NCBI GenBank assembly: GCA_039621445.1
Contig: CP154956.1
Coordinates: 45,923,291-45,987,290 of the forward strand
DNA length: 64,000 nt
Reading direction: 5' to 3'
DNA from: Euglena gracilis
Lineage: Eukaryota > Euglenida > Euglenophyceae > Euglenales
Position 1 is the stretch's first letter. Every line of letters starts with the position of its first letter. The notes under the pieces were generated by a model, which saw only the letters and a program-made list of their open reading frames with translations, was not told the DNA's origin and made no database searches. Shown here in pieces: positions 1 through 26,000 of the stretch. The translations under genes and the position numbers were made by a program.

Positions 1-335
1 CCACTCAAAGAAAACTTCTTCGGCACCGAAGGCGCCGAAAGAAAATTTTGACCTAAGTATCGGCACATCTGGAAATACGGAAAGGCGTGGTGGGAGGGTC
101 GGACGCCTCCACCCACCAATATAGCACCCCCCACTACCCACAGGGTTGTGGGGATGCCCATACAGCCTTGGGGAGGGGCACACTCCAACCTGGATAGCAA
201 AATGGTCAGGAAACACACAAGTTATTTCACCCGCTGAAAGCGTTAAAATCCAGATGTGTTTTGAGTCTCGGGGGGGGGGGCAAATGCCACGAACAATGCG
301 TGCTGAAACCAATCCGGGGAGCGCGGCAGCCACAC

Positions 336-13041
<12,706 letters not shown>

Positions 13042-13206
13042 CGGAGAAGCGGAAGTTAAGTCCCTGGCACACCCATGGGGTGAAATGAACCACAGCTGTT
13101 GGGCTCCGTTCCCAGGGGTGGAAGGGAGGTTTGGCGGACGACAGAAGTACATATGTGGGTATATATGGGAATATATATTTAGGTATACAGGAATATATAG
13201 GAATAA

Positions 13207-13262
13207 ATAGGTATATATATATATATATATATCGGTATATACATATATACACGTATATAAAT
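13207..13262. repeat. AT-rich TATA-type microsatellite
   Basis: Degenerate (TA)n with GTATATA units starting near 13150, located just upstream of the basic protein start codon. Confidence 0.8.
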
Positions 13263-14708
13263 GTGGCAACGTCACAGAAGAGGATTGGAGCCGTGGGGAT
13301 ATTTCGGTGGTATAACGGCGGATTCCCCTTGCCTGTCAACAGCATGGCCACTCAGATGGACCCGACCGTGCCGCTCCTGAATCTCATTCTTGAAGACCCA
13401 TTCTCCTGAGATTTTCGTCCCTGGCCACAAAGAGACTCCCTAAATTCACCAGCTTGACATCCACGGAAACAAACCCAACCAAATCACCAAACAAGAGGTA
13501 TATAATGGCCGCAGCTTTCTCCGCAACCAAAATATTAAAAAAACAGTGACCCCTCAGCTGCCAGGTGTGAACTTTCGTACACATGTGGTGATTCTCAAGT
13601 GGAGATACGTTCCTTGCTCATGAAAGGTAGCTAAAGATAGCTGTTGCCAATGCATGATCAATTTTCAGGAACTCGAACAAGAAAAAGACATCCAGAAGGA
13701 ATGTCTGTTGCAAAGGAAACGATGTCATCTTGTACTTTGAGCGAGAAATAATAATGATACTTCCATGTTTTTATGACTGCCAAAAAAATGCCTTTTTTCC
13801 CCCTCTGAAGGACAGACAGCAGGCAGAATAATTCTGTAGCATAACACCCCTGCATTGAGACAACCCATGTGAATTGGAGAATGTGCAACGGTCAAAAAGG
13901 TCATACACTGAGAATGATTTATTGAAATCGCTGAGATGAGTACAGGGCAGGATGGTAAAGGCGTTAAGGGTCAATGCACTGGTGGGGCAAGGGGCAGCGA
14001 GGTCAGGGGCACCAGGAGCGATTCAGGAAGCCTTTGGGACATAGATGCATGTATGCACTTGCAGGGGGATTGATGTCGGAGGCCTTCGAAAAAATTGAGG
14101 AAAAATTGCGGAAAAATTGCAGAAATTGTGGAAGAATTGAAGTGGGGGAAAATTGCGAAAATTGCGGTTTTGGGAATAGTATACTGATGCTGGAGGGGAT
14201 TTGAAAAATCTTCACAATTTTGCCATTTTGCAAGAACATTGGTGCAAATTGAGCTGCTACCCACATTTCTTCCAACAAAAGGTCAAAAATATATGCTTTT
14301 TGTAATTTTGGGAACATGCTGATTCTGGAAATATGGAATTTCTTGGGTGAAAAGCCCAAAAATGGCAAGAAATTAACAAAAAAAATTTGGTATCAGGCAA
14401 AATCTGGTCAGAATTTTTCCGAGGCCAAGGTTTTTTTCCAGCAGAAATTGGGGGAAACCTTAAAAAAACAAAAAAAATGCCAATTTTTGTAAATTTTGGC
14501 AAATTCCGCAAACTTGCAACAGAATAGCAAAAACAGCACCTGGGTTCCTTTGTGAACCGTTCGAGAAATGGCCGGAATTCATTGCACCTTCCATTTCAGG
14601 TTTATATGCGGAAAAATTGCAGAAAGTGAAAAAAAATTGCGGAAATTGCGGGGGAACCGCAATAATCAATTCCCTCCCCCTGCACTTGCCCTGTTGTTCG
14701 CTGTCTGC

Positions 14709-14711
<3 letters not shown>

Positions 14712-14742
<31 letters not shown>
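14712..14742. repeat. short (CA)n tract
   Basis: About 15 CA units in the intergenic stretch between p115 and the basic protein gene. Confidence 0.9.
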
Positions 14743-14744
<2 letters not shown>

Positions 14745-15575
14745 AGAGAGGTGATCATTGGCATTGCGCAGTGCGACACACGGCCTGAGGCCATTTGTAG
14801 ATTGCAAAAAAAAATAACAGACCAAAATTTTTAAAAAATATTTTCTTGCATTTTGTCCTAAGAACCGCCTTTATTATTGTTGTTGTTTTGTTATATCTTG
14901 CTTCTTCAAATTGCAAGAACTTCTGTGCTACAAATCGTAAACATCCTTGTACCTACCCCACCTATAAAAAAAAAATGCAAATCAGTGATTCTTACACGAG
15001 AGCTCCATTTTTCTGGGATCCAATCCCCCAACCACTATTCTCAAATACAAGAGTTGGGGTGAAACGGGAGTGAAATAAATGGAGCCCCAATGGGGCACTG
15101 GAGGGAAGGCAGAGTGGAGATCGCAAACACAAACCAAACTTCTTGTTCTGGTGCTGCCCCTGTTGCTTTGGGTGGTTCTGTCAAAACGCTCGAATTTTTC
15201 CACGTTTTCATTCTTGACATTCTCCAAATTTACAATGGTGTCCTACTTGCGCAACACAAATTGAACACTTCCAGCAAAGATCTCGAAATTGTGGAATTAC
15301 TTAACTTCAGAAAAGGGCCCACTGTCGGACGGCATGCCAGCTGAGCAAGCCCAAGGGTCAGCTCAGTGGGCTGGATGGAAAAAGGTTGCTGCCCCCCATA
15401 GGTTTCAAAACACGAGCTGTGGCGACCTTTTTAACGTGTCAAGACAGCGTCACTGGACGTACTACGCAAGTTTCAAACCCCGAGACACTCCAGCCATGGC
15501 TGGGTAACATGTCCTTAGGCTGTGGCTGGCCTGAGTTTCAAACACGGCAAACTGAACCTGGCGGACACGTTCAAG

Positions 15576-15648
15576 GTTCGCGAGCACATGCTCCCAAATC
15601 AAAACATTTTAGGCGCATGTTTAGATTTGGGAGCATGTGCTCGCGAAC
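15576..15648. repeat. hairpin with 25-base perfect arms
   Basis: 15576-15600 and 15624-15648 are exact reverse complements (GTTCGCGAGCACATGCTCCC...) with a 23-base loop. It lies just downstream of the p115 stop codon. Confidence 0.9.
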
Positions 15649-15810
15649 TTTGGGCCAAAAAAAATCGGCCAAAATCCTTAAATGCCTTCATGGCTGTCTA
15701 AGACATTCACTTCGTGCCACTTAATACCACAATTACACCACCAACTGACCAATTTCCAGCAGTGGAACCCGATGGCCAACACTTCCAAAAAGGCTGCCTG
15801 GCGATAGCGC

Positions 15811-16095
15811 TCACCCGACCCCGGCCACCCCCGCCGTCTTCCCACCGTGAGTCTGCAGCATGCGACTGTACGCCTGGAGCTGTTCGTCCATCTGGCCGAT
15901 CAGGATCAGCAGCTCCGCCACGTCCGGCCCGGGGCCGTCCCCGCCGCCACCGTCCCCGTTCGTCACGGCGGCGGCGGGCGCCACGCCGCCGCGGGCGTAG
16001 AGGTGGCTGATCTCCCGGTCCTTGGCGGCCAGCGCCTGCTCCAGCATGGCGTACGTCTGGGTCAGGCTCTGCAGCTCGTGCTCGTACGCCTGCAG
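15811..16095 (-). CDS. USO1: p115 exon 23 (C terminus)
   Basis: Acceptor GCCACCGCAG|. Coiled coil LQAYEHELQSLTQTYAML, a Gly/Ala-rich linker, then VAELLILIGQMDEQLQAYS matching the DDLLVLLADQDQKI segment near the p115 C terminus. Read through, it stops at TGA (15811-15813). A GT donor at 15846 (CACG|GTGGG) could instead lead to an unseen acidic-tail exon. Confidence 0.78.
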   Translation of the reverse strand: MQAYEHELQSLTQTYAMLEQALAAKDREISHLYARGGVAPAAAVTNGDGGGGDGPGPDVAELLILIGQMDEQLQAYSRMLQTHGGKTAGVAGVG

Positions 16096-18547
16096 CTGCG
16101 GTGGCACAGGTAGGTGCGCGCACGAAGGGACTAATGTGAAACCGATGGAGGGATGGATACGGGTACCCACACCCCCGTGCAGACCAAGTGCTTAAGGTAC
16201 CTGGGGGTCCACAAGCTAGCCATTTTTTTGCTGGCCGCCAGAAAAAAGCCACAAAGTAGACCGCCACCCCCCCCCCGGGATACAGAGGTCCCCTCGACTG
16301 GAAGAAAAATTTCCTCTGGCGCTGAGCGCCGAAGTGGAAGTGGGGTTTTTCTTGATATCAAAAAAACCCTCCCAAAAACAGCATTTTTTTTGGCAAGTTT
16401 AGGGGGTGTTAAAAAAAATGCTTCGTGCCAGTCATCGGGAAAGAAACTTTTCCATTGGATAGCCCTCCTAGTAGACCCCGGGGGGTCCACTAGATTTCCA
16501 CTGGCAATTTGGACAAGCTGCAGTCGAAGCCCCCAGGAGAGGGGGAGGTACTGCGAACCCTTAAGCAGATGCCTGATGCAGATGCATAGAGAACTGGTTC
16601 CACATTAATCTATCCCCACCTACCTGCCCACCACGCGCAGCAGATCAGACGGGATGGGTCGGATGGGGCGGTGGTCGGGCCCTCGACCCAAATCACACCT
16701 GCTGGGTGAGGCCGGTGATGTTCTCCTCCGACATGCTCTTGCTGATGGCCGCCCGGGCGACCTCCTCCTCCAGCTGCTGCTGCGTCTGGTCCACAGTCTT
16801 CCGCAGCTCCGCCAGCTCCCGCGCCTGCGACCCCCGCACGGCCACCGTCAAAGCCGCAACCAGAACGACCGCAGAGCCGGCTGCTGAAGACATCAAACCT
16901 CTGCCACCTCCTTGGTTATGAGTGTGGTGAATTGATTGTGCAATGTATCATATGTGCGTGGCTGCCGTTTTGCAAGATTTTCTGATCTCTTTTCAACCGA
17001 AATTGTTTGCATGAAGGCCAAAATGGCTCCAACATATCACCGTTTCGAAGGGGGGGAACCCTTGAACAATCCAAATTTCAGAGTCTATTGTTGATTGCTC
17101 ATGCGCAGTATCAAAATTGTCGTGTTCATGTATTTCAATGAAAATGCTGCCTTGAATTGGGAGACAACTCATTTCCCCACAGCAAATGGTCCGCGTCATG
17201 CTCGTCCCCCTTTGAGTTAGTCACTGTCACAAACAGCATTGCAAAGCCATTTGTCATTCGGATCCAGATCTCAGGGGCCCCAAAAAGTACCCCAACCTGC
17301 CAAGACAGGGCAGTGGTGAGGGAACAGCCGTGGGGAGGAAAGGGAGCTGCTGGCCACCTGCCGGGCGATGGTCTCGTCCTGCTTCCGGGCAGTGGCGGTC
17401 AGCGCGTCCAGCTGCTGCTGGTACTGGGCCTTGGCCTCCACCAGCGACTCGCTGTTCCGCCGCGTCCGCTCCTCCGCCGTCCTGGTTGGGGGGGGGGGCG
17501 GTGTTGAATAAGGCTCAGGCAATCGTGGGGATGGCCAAGGGACAGTGAAATTGGGCAGGAGGACATGCATCCATGCTGTTGTGTCGTTCGAATGCACTTT
17601 CGACCAAGCCATGGCGTTGGATTTTTTAATTTTAGTTTAGTTCTGGCAAATTTGGGTTAATATTTGGTTTCAGCTCACCTCCCAGATGGGCAAAAACTGC
17701 AAAAAAAAAAAAAGATATCATTCCAGACTGATTAAGCACTTTAAGAGAAGGTATGTTTTCAAATCAAAGAACACATAATGACGCAACACATCAGCCTCCC
17801 AGAAAGCAACGTGATATACGTGCAACTGGATTGATGCTTTCTTATGTCGCTAAAAATCAGCAATGCTTACTCTGGATCTTAGCCATAGGGGAGGGTCTTG
17901 GCACTTTCCGCAGACTCAAACCCACACCCATTTTTCCACAACCCCCCCCCCGGGTGTGGACACCAATGCACCACACAAAACATCAAAACCAACGAAAACT
18001 TTCGTCCAGCCTTCTACTGTTTGCTAACCTCTGACATTGAGTCCTACCATGGGGAGGGGGGGAAGGGGGGGGAGGGCGGCATCTGGGAGGCAAGACCGGG
18101 CATCCGATGTCAGTTTCGTCAGCCGCTCATTCTCAGCCTGCAAGAATGCCACCTTCTCCTCCTGGTGCGGAAAGAAAAAAGGGCAGAAGGGGCAGGTTCG
18201 GGAGAGGGGGGTTACTTTTCGCTTTTGATACCCGCCAGCGGGCCAGTGGGCGTGCAATGTGTGGTGGGGTGAATGACCAGTCTTTGGTCCCAAATGTAAC
18301 AGACGGCTGGCTAACAGCTTAGAGGTGTGAAGATTGTGATGGCCAAACTGCAGCACAACACATGGCCAAGGTGTGCAATGGGCAAGGAGGCTACGGGACC
18401 TGGCTCTTCACGAGCTGCTGGTATGACGCGATGGTGCGCTGAAGCTGGTCGTCCCCGAGGCGCAGGGGGGCGGGGCCGTCTGCCAGCTGCAGCAGTGCCT
18501 CTGGGGCAGAGGATTTCTTACGAACCGGGGGAGGGGGTGGAAGAGGT

Positions 18548-18586
<39 letters not shown>

Positions 18587-20034
18587 CCCTGGGGAGGTGT
18601 GGTCCCCTCCACATCAAGCAATCCCCTGCGCCGGGGACGAGATCTGCCGCTGCACGAAGCCGTCCACCGCGGCGTACCACTGCCGGAGGTGCGCCGCGTA
18701 CGGCTCATCGTACAGCGCCGGCTGGCCGTCCGGCGAGGGCTGGCGGAGCCCGGCGGAATTCGGCCAACCCAACCCAAGGGAGGGGGGGGTCTCGAAGGGC
18801 CCTGCAGTGCCTGGGCAGGCAACGCACTACACCCCTTGGGGGCCTGGGAGCGCCGGCCAAGGTATGCACCCCAGGCGTGGGTTCGGCCTCGCCTCAAAAT
18901 TCAGCCTGGGCGGAATTCGTCCGTGGAGCAGAGCTGCCGCCACTTGTGGGTGAACTGTGGGGGGGGGGGACACATAAAAAATAAAATCCACAGAAGGCAT
19001 AAAACAAAAAGGCATAAAACAGCTGGGTCTTGACTCCAAAACCACAACTCTCAACAAAAACATATGTTCCAACAGGAAGGAATGGACAAATTCTTCTGTA
19101 GAGCACAGAAACAAAACTGCCCTCCCCACCCCTCCAACCTGGGTGTGGGTTGATGTTCTGGCATTTTTAGAGTTCAATTTCAAATTCAAGTCAACACAAC
19201 AGCCCAATAAAATTCTGGATGAGCAAAAAACTATCAAATCCACAACACAGACAATATTGCATCCATCCACAAGGAAAGGTTACAGGTTTAAAGGTTACAG
19301 GTACACAAATTGATCACTTGAGTATGCACATTAGCCACTGAGAACACAACTTGATCAAAGCCCAGTTTGCGGACAAGATGGTCAAAGAGCTCAGGCTTCT
19401 TGAACCGAGTGCCCGCACGGGGGTCGGCTGGGTAGCACACACAGGCGAGGCCTGAGACAGGAAAAAAGGCAGGGCGAGTGGGAACCCATATCACAGGCGG
19501 ACGAAGGCATTGCCACAGGCGAGCGTGGGGGCAGCAACCACCCGTGGGCAATCGGCACACCCAGCACCATCGCACACAGCGCCTGGACGTGCACGCTCTC
19601 CTCGTTACTCACGGCGCTCTGGGTGACGAAGAGGAACGCGCTCTTGTCCTCCACGAAGGCGAGCCCCGCGTCGGGGCAGTCCGCCAGCCACGTCAGCAAC
19701 ACCCGCAGGCACGCCACAGTTGCGAAGTCTGTCGGCGGAGGGAGAGGGGGGAGGTGGGGAGGGGAGGAAGCAGCACTGAGCTGTGCCGTCTGTGCCCCCG
19801 CGTGCCACAATCCACCACATCCGCAATCCATCACCGTGTGCACACGTGCAGTGGGACTGCAGCCTTGGGCACACCGGATTTCTCGCGAATCATTTGCATC
19901 ACAAACCGCAGGAGGCATGACACGAACGTGCTGGTTTCTCAGACAGGCTGTCCTTTTGTCACCGCTACCAACTTGCAGGCGGAGGAGGTTGTGAGATACC
20001 AATATCGTGACAGAATACCTTGAGACAAGCATTG

Positions 20035-20071
<37 letters not shown>

Positions 20072-23000
20072 CATACCGAACTGGTGCGCACAAAAACACA
20101 CACCACACAAAGTAGAAGGAAATGTTATCGGATTGCAGTGTGCTGGCGCCTCAAAACAGTCTGTTCCCAAGGTGCCCTCAGCAACGCTTGCTTCGCCTCT
20201 TCGTTGCCCTGCAACGCAGCGATAGAAGTGCTGTGCTTGGCGGATGGGCCAGCTGATACGGCAGAGTCAATAGGGGGAGGTGCTGCAACACCGCAATGGG
20301 TGGGAGGGCTGAGACTGTGACAAAGACCTCCAACGCCATCGCCAGGATCACCGAGGCGAAATAGCTGCTGCTCTGCCGGGAGGCGCTAAACGACAGCAGC
20401 TCCGAGGCCAGCAGCTGGGGGGGGGGGGCAGATGGACAGATGGTGGACAGATGATGGCCGGACAGATGGACAGTGTGGCACACTGTTTGCGGAAAAGGCC
20501 AAACAATGTTTGGGGCAAGTGGCCAGGGGTTCTCACTCAGTTGAAAGAAATATGAGGGCTTATGAAATTTAACCCCCAATAACTGCGGGGAAAACACTTT
20601 CCCGGACTTGAAATGCTGTCTGCAGAAATTCTGTTGGGGAAATATTGCACATCGCAAAATCTTGGAGCAGGAGACATTTATGAGAAAAAATTCTGGGACC
20701 ATTCTTAGAGACTCCAAAAGAAACCAAACCCAGCCAAAATAAGCCCCCTCCCACAAAATATTGCCTCTGCAACTTTCAACTAAAACTGTTGAATGCCCAA
20801 AACTGATGCTTTGGGGCGTTTTCCCCCCATTAATTTCTACCATCCTTTGTGTATTTTTCAGACAATTTTGGTTCATTTATTTAGAAAAATCCTGCCTTTT
20901 AAACTAATATTTGGACCCTCCTGTCCCCATGACAAGGCTTCAAATCTGAAAATCTACTAATGGAAATGGACTGCTGAGGATAAAAGGGGTGAAAACGGTT
21001 GATGTGATTCTTCCGAACAAATCCAAAGCCCCCCAAAAAATATAAGGCCCTGGCCAGGGTTCGACATGAGGGCAGGTGGGGTCGGACCCCCCTCCGATCC
21101 ACAAGGAGCACCCAAAAAAGAGGCGCGGTCAAAAAACTTTCGGTGCAAAGCGCCTGAAGAAAAACCTTTGCCTTTAGGGGAGTTTCGTGAACTTCCCAGA
21201 GTCGGTTTGGATGTCCCTTGGCAGGAGGTGAGAGATGGCCCGGACCTCCCCCCCAAAAAACCGCACACCCTCCTTATATTGACCCTGGCCTCGGCAAAGT
21301 TAGGGCATCGTTTCAAAAAAAAAGTTGAAACCACAAAAAAACGAGTGTTTTGGTTCTTTTGCCATTGTTGGAAAAACAAAATTTGAGAAATTGTTGCACT
21401 CTTTTGTTGGGATCCATCCAAGGTTTTCCACATACAAATACATACCATATGAATTCAGTGCTTCTGCAACGACTCTTGGTGGAACTCTGGGGAAAATTCC
21501 GTCACAAATATGACCACACCATCATTTCCAATGCACCTACCCACCCAGACACGATGTTTCAAGCAATGTTAATGACTACACCTCTACATTAGGAAAACAG
21601 GCCTGCTTTCACGTGGCATCAGCAGTCATGCATCAGCAGGTGCATGGACACCTGCCCGCACGTCAGGACGCCAGAACCAATGTTCCGAACGGACGACACC
21701 ACGGACAGCTGCGCCTCTGTCGTGGCCAGCACCTGGCGGAGGACCTCGATGGCGTAGAAGTGGTGCTCCTCGCTGTCCCGTTGCAGCAGGTACTGCACGA
21801 GGCCCACCAGGGCTGCGATGCCAGAAGGCAATAATGGCAGGGTGAGGGGGGGGTCAGCGACGTGCAGGTGTGTGCATGTGTGTGGAACACGTGGGCGTGT
21901 TCTCATTTGTGCTGTGAGCTGTGCTGTGGTGAGTTGATGTGGTAGTGTTTGCATCTGCGTGTCGGTGCCTGCCTGTCTGCCTGCCCATCCTTCTGTTTCT
22001 TTGCCTGCATGCGTGTCATGATGCTCTAAGTCAGGACAGGGTTCGACGTAAGGCAGGGCCAGAAATCTACCCCACCCCCGTTGTCAGACAAGGAGTGATA
22101 TCCATCTAAAAAGGAGCATGGTATCAACGATTTCTCGGCCGAAACCAGAATGCTCGAAAGTGATGGAAGAAATCAACGGAAAGAAATCTGATGGCAATCC
22201 AAATGTGTTTTCACCGGTCCTCTGTAATCCGAGATGGCAATGTGGCTGGTCAACTTATCCCCCAGAGATAAAATGGGCCAGGATGAAGCAACGGCACCGG
22301 AAACGGGGCCCTGCTCCGTTTCCTGCACAAAACTATTCAGGCCCGCCTGGCACTGGCGGTCGTCCGCCATCAGGAGAGCTAGCGCCTTCAGCCCCTGCAG
22401 TGGAAGCAGCACCAATGCAGTTGGTGCCCGTTGTGAGCATCCCCGGGGGGGGGGGGGCAGGGGTTCACGCCCCGATGCAAAAAAAAACCACACAACGAAA
22501 GGGGAAAAAAAACACAGAAAGACCCGTGGGGGATGGAACCGCTGATGAGATGGTTGCATGGTTGCAATGCAAGTCCCTTCAGACAGCACGTTCGAAAGCG
22601 TACCTGCACCTGGGCCTTGGTGGTGAGGGCTGGGTTGAAGGCCACCCCCAAGACGCCCTGCGAGATGACAGCCGGGGGAGAAGGAGTTGACTTGCAGAGT
22701 TGGGTGGCGGGCCCCCTCTGAGAGGTGGTGGGGGGGGGGGCAGTTTAGGGCATGCCTGGAGGAGGTGGCTGTCGCAGATCTCGCGTTTGGTGGCCTTCAA
22801 TTCCGATTCCTGGGGATGAATGAAAAAGCAGGGGCCTTTGGGATGTGCCGCACATGAAGGCACTGTGGAACCCCCTTTTGGAGGATTCCCTCTTTTGGCA
22901 GCTTGTGCTGAACGCATGCATTCCTTTGGGAACAGTTTGTGCGCCAAGTGATGCACTGTTGTTGGGGCCACATTGGCATGTGAGTTGTTTGAAGTTTGTG

Positions 23001-26000
23001 GCAGGCATCCTCTGCCCTCTGAGGGGAAGGGGTCGGGGCAGCCAGACCTTGGCAGCGCTGCCCTGCAGCAGAAGCAGCACGATCTGCAGCACCGCCAGGG
23101 CCACCGCACTCATCCGCCGCCCGCCGGCGTGGCCACCGTCCGCCGGGAACTTGAGCAGCGGCCCCAGCTGGCGGCAGAACCTGCGCATCGCGAAGAGCGA
23201 TGGGGGGGAATTGAACATATCAGAATATATACCGGAATATACCGGAAGATACGGGAATACCGGGCTCAGGGAGGGAAATGGTTCGGGCCTGTTTTGCTGA
23301 ATCTGCCCAATGACGTGCAGCACACTCGTACCCACGCACAGGACACACCACAAGCAGGGTTGACCTGGGTACCATGGGGACAGAGGGCACAGACCCCATC
23401 TCGCGGAAGCTGCGCTGGGAGACGTCGTTGCGGACGAGGTGAGCGATCACCGCCAGGCTGTCCTCCACCACGATGGAGCCCGCGACGCCGCCCTCGTCCG
23501 CGATGATGCGGAAGAGGCTGTCGAAGGCGTTGGTGAAGGACACGATCTTCTGCATCTCCGCGTCGTGGGCCACCAGCGCCTGGCGGAGAGGGCGAAGGAC
23601 CGCCAGGCAGCGTTTGGAGGAATGATGCTGTCGCTGGGGGGAGGGCTGGCCATGAAGGCAGCCGCAGACTGCAATCCTGCAGGCACAGATGCTCCCAAAC
23701 CATTTTAGGCAAACTAAATAAATTGAGGCACTCCGACATCGTGAGAACAGAGAAAACATAAAATCAACTCATGTTGACTGCTAAACCCCCCACTTGTGTA
23801 CCCCCCGAGGTTCGCAGGATCCAGTTTTCTTGGTGGGCCGAAGGAGGTCAAGGAATTGTTGGTAAAAATAGGACCCCAAAAATGCCCCAAAATACCCCTC
23901 AAGACAATTTTGACAAAATTTGACAAGAATGGCAATTTTCAAGATGCTTGAAAACAAAAAATTGTCGAAGGTCAGTTTTTGTCAGTTTTGTGCCGCCAAA
24001 CCTTCTCCGACCTTCTTTGTTTTTTTATTTCTCGGGGTGGAGAGGTTACTAGGTCGTCCTTTGGTTGGTCGGCCCAAGGGGGGGGGTTAGTAGTGGGAGG
24101 ACCATAAATGGGGGGAGGGGTTTATGCATTGTCAGGCAATCGCCCACAAACGAATTTTCTCAATTCATTTGACACAAAACAAGGTCACGCAAAGGGGTGC
24201 AAAGTGTAGCTCAACCTTGAGCAGCAGCAGCCCCTCGTTCCGGACGCTCTCCCAGGGACAGGGGGTGGATGGTCCTCAATGAAACTCCCCGAGGAGGGGG
24301 CAAAGCTGCCATCACCCTAAAACCTCCTCTTTCACCCGCAGCCGTTCCGGCCCAACCCTCTGGGCGGGGGTCGTCCAACACGGAGACCAGCGCCATGATG
24401 GCATTCGGGTCGGTGAGGATCTGGGCGATGGCGGCCGCCGCGTTGTGCTGCAGCAGCTTCGTGAGCAGCTGCACCGTCGGGAAGCGGACGTAGAAGTCGT
24501 CCTTCTGCAGCAGCTCCAGCAGGATGACCGGCCCCCGCAGGCCGTCCTGCACCAGCAGGTCCAGCGTGCTGCCTGCGGGACAGATGGGCGCCAGGCGCCC
24601 ACGGGAATAAATCGGGGGGGGGGTCCCACAGACCGACTGGAAGGTGCTGGTAGCTAGACCCAGCTGGTACCCCAAAAACAGGCAAAAAAAAAAGCTGGGC
24701 TGTCACATTTCAGCCAAAATTGGAGGTGAAAACCAAAACTTCCCAAAAATGGCGGGCTGTCACGTCCCAGCTAAAATTTAAGGTGAAAACCAAAACAACC
24801 CTGAATTGCCATTTTTGGGCATTTTTGACCTCCTTTACATATGTATGGCAGGTCCCAACTATATGACCCCCCCTGTGTGCACTATGGCTGTCTGTTTGGT
24901 GCCTTCTTCTGGCCTGGCGCTGTTGTCCGCCTCCGGCCCTTTTAAGTTGGATCAGAGGGGTGAGGGAAAAAAATTGGATTATTGATGGAACAGGGTCAGG
25001 GTTGGGAGATAGGCCAAACATCATAGGCCTAACTTATAGCAGGGGCAGGGAGATATTCCGGTCGGCCGAAAACTTTATTCCGGGGTTTTATTCCGGTTTA
25101 TTCCGGGATATTCCGGTTTATTCCGGGTTATTCCGGGTTATTCCGGGTTATTCCGGGTTATTCCGGAATTTATTCCGGTTTATTCAGGTCAATTTCTGTC
25201 TGAATGGACTTAGGATTTTTTTTGAAGTACAATTGGGCCGAGGCGCTCACCCGGGCTTCAGGAATAGGGATGCATTCCTTGGTTGCGTCCAGCCAAGTGG
25301 TCACTTCGCAATTGGTGATGCGGGTCTGCACACCCCAGCAGACCCCGGCCTTTTCGGGAAAAACAAACCGATGAAAATTGGCACTCGGGGTTTTCTCTTG
25401 AGGGTGTCCCTGGCACTGCTGTCTTTTTCTTCCCGAAAATTGTCCCGCCAAATGTCTTAGGCGGCCTGACTCGCATTTAGCTTTGAAAAAGTGTAAATTG
25501 CGTCGACGCGCTTTTCGAACACCAAGGTCTGAGGTTCAGGACAGTCCGAATTAGTGTCTCCCTACCCCCAGGGCCTGGGGACGAAAATAACGACTTGAAC
25601 TTTACGGTGTACGGGCACAGGGCTCCCTGGGCCCAGTGTGCATGACCCCAAAGCGCCGGGTAATGAAACGAGGGAACTCCATTGCGCAGTTGCGCCATGG
25701 CGCAACAAATTTTTTCATTACAAAAAAATAAAACACATTTCGCTTTGGTGCAATATTTTTTATGTTTTGTTTTGTTGTTTTGTTATTCTAAATGTGGGGG
25801 ATCATTGCGCACTTGCGCAATAAATCCCCCAATAATAACAACATATGCGTCAACATGTGTTTTCATTGCGCATCTACAAATTGCGCACGCTCATACATAA
25901 TGAAAATTTAAGAGTTATATTGTGCCATGGCGCAATAGAAATACAATTTTTTATGTCAAGAACTGTGTTTGGGCCAAGAATTACGGGGAGCCCAGGGGTG

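Larger units (their letters stand above)
13042..15810. other. intergenic stretch between p115 and the basic protein gene
   Basis: AT-rich, with dense stops in all frames. It holds the CA tract at 14712, the hairpin at 15576-15648 and the promoter of the basic protein gene if that start is right. No promoter motif can be assigned. Confidence 0.5.
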
